DNA of 5,214 nucleotides from Deltaproteobacteria bacterium (GTDB lineage: Bacteria > Desulfobacterota > Desulfarculia > Adiutricales > Adiutricaceae), in contig JAITLH010000080.1 of NCBI GenBank assembly GCA_031277995.1, positions 1 to 5,214 of the forward strand, in the 5' to 3' direction. The notes beneath the pieces are model-generated. The model was not told where the DNA came from. It worked only from the letters and a program-made list of their open reading frames with translations, and did no database searches. Made by a program: the position numbers and the translations under genes. Below are positions 4,622 to 5,214 of the stretch, piece after piece (within the stretch, counting starts at the first letter, position 1; each line of letters opens with the position of its first letter).

Positions 4622-5214
4622 CTATTTGCCCTTGGGGACTTGGCCCAGTCCGATTTCCATGGAGTCGTAGACCACCCGGCCCCAATGGTGCAGGCGGCCT
4701 GGGGAAATGACCTGGGGGATGGGGTTTACCTCGGCCTCTCCCATAAAAGGCCGCCAAGCGGCGATGGCCAGTTCCGAACAATAATAGCTGTCGTCAAGGT
4801 TAAGCCCTATCAGTCCGGTAAAGTCGTAAGGGCGGCCGACTTTGTCCCGGGCTTCTTTCACGGCCAAGGGCCTGGTTTCCTTGGTGGCCCAGACCGGCTT
4901 AAGGATCCAGACCCTGGAGGCCGAGGCTAAATACTCGCTTAACGGGGTCATGTGAACCCCATGGCTGTTGGCCTCAATGACCGAGTCGTTTTCCAGGTCA
5001 TAGACCGAGGCGTGGGAAAAGGGCATGTTGGTTACCGATCCGATAAAATTGTCCGGTCCCGTGATGCCCCTTATGACTACCCAATCGCCGTTTTCAATGA
5101 CCGCCCTGACCGGTTCGAGATTGACTTCCAGACTCTGGGGGCGTTTATGGATGGGCTTAACGGCGCAGCCGCTTACCGTAAGGCTAAGAACCAAGAAGGT
5201 CAATAAAGATAGGG
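4622..5214 (-). CDS. YiiX/YebB-like NlpC/P60-superfamily lipoprotein hydrolase, probably 5'-partial
   Basis: About 193 residues visible, counted from a TTG at 5203. A hydrophobic stretch ends in the lipobox VSGC (C13), pointing to a lipid-anchored envelope protein. The mature part matches the permuted papain-fold group (YiiX/YebB-like, PF05708 type): a barrel start GDWVVIRG at 39-46, His in FSHASVY (H64), an acidic residue in VIEAN (E77), and the late cysteine in YYCSELA (C142), with GRPYDF at 123-128. His64 and Cys142 with Glu77 are the likely catalytic set, in the order expected for permuted members. Substrate is unknown; relatives are proposed to act on peptide, amide or acyl bonds. From the TTG the signal peptide would be only 12 residues with no basic residue, and the frame stays open to the window edge, so the true start is probably to the right. 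Stop is TAG at 4622-4624, convergent with murA. Confidence 0.85.
   Translation of the reverse strand, partial: LSLLTFLVLSLTVSGCAVKPIHKRPQSLEVNLEPVRAVIENGDWVVIRGITGPDNFIGSVTNMPFSHASVYDLENDSVIEANSHGVHMTPLSEYLASASRVWILKPVWATKETRPLAVKEARDKVGRPYDFTGLIGLNLDDSYYCSELAIAAWRPFMGEAEVNPIPQVISPGRLHHWGRVVYDSMEIGLGQVPKGK

Noticed and set aside
4595..4930. 111-codon plus-strand frame opposite the lipoprotein gene
   Set aside because: It is antisense to the conserved catalytic cysteine region of the YiiX-like protein and has no family resemblance of its own.

Overview
The window looks like ordinary bacterial chromosome from a Gram-negative organism. The Gram-negative reading rests on a SurA-type cell-envelope protein, a lipoprotein hydrolase and MurA. 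Codon use is strongly biased to GCC, CTG/TTG and GGG, so genes are studded with GGCC, while several spacers are visibly A/T-rich. This mix, with a folE2-type GTP cyclohydrolase, would fit a deltaproteobacterial (Desulfobacterota-like) genome, but that placement is a guess; nothing here is diagnostic.

Layout. Positions 1-265 are an A/T-rich spacer ending in a terminator-like hairpin. Positions 266-1504 (+) encode a membrane-anchored SurA-like chaperone with a much-altered parvulin domain and an acidic, proline-rich tail. Positions 1505-1910 are a gene-free spacer with a good sigma70-like promoter, nested hairpins and a 14-bp perfect palindrome. Positions 1911-2801 (+) are folE2, whose family-like start is probably the internal ATG at 2007. 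Positions 2796-2996 hold an A/T-rich array of eight GTCTAA-type motifs spaced mostly 31 and 16 bp apart (47-bp unit), beginning on the folE2 stop codon. Positions 3030-4316 (+) are murA. The last 64 bp of the murA region is duplicated in tandem directly after the gene (4256-4319 and 4320-4383). The rest of the spacer to 4621 has two hairpins. Positions 4622-5214 (-) are a YiiX-like NlpC/P60-superfamily lipoprotein whose true start is probably beyond the right edge.

The genes do not form an obvious operon. The spacers are long, each start region has its own signals, and the last gene converges on murA. The functions are housekeeping: envelope protein folding, the first step of pterin/folate (and possibly queuosine) synthesis, the first committed step of peptidoglycan synthesis, and a cell-envelope hydrolase.

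I found no convincing new multi-gene system. The most unusual items are the phased GTCTAA array between folE2 and murA, with a perfect TATAAT in its irregular third unit, and the diverged out-of-frame duplicate of the murA tail.
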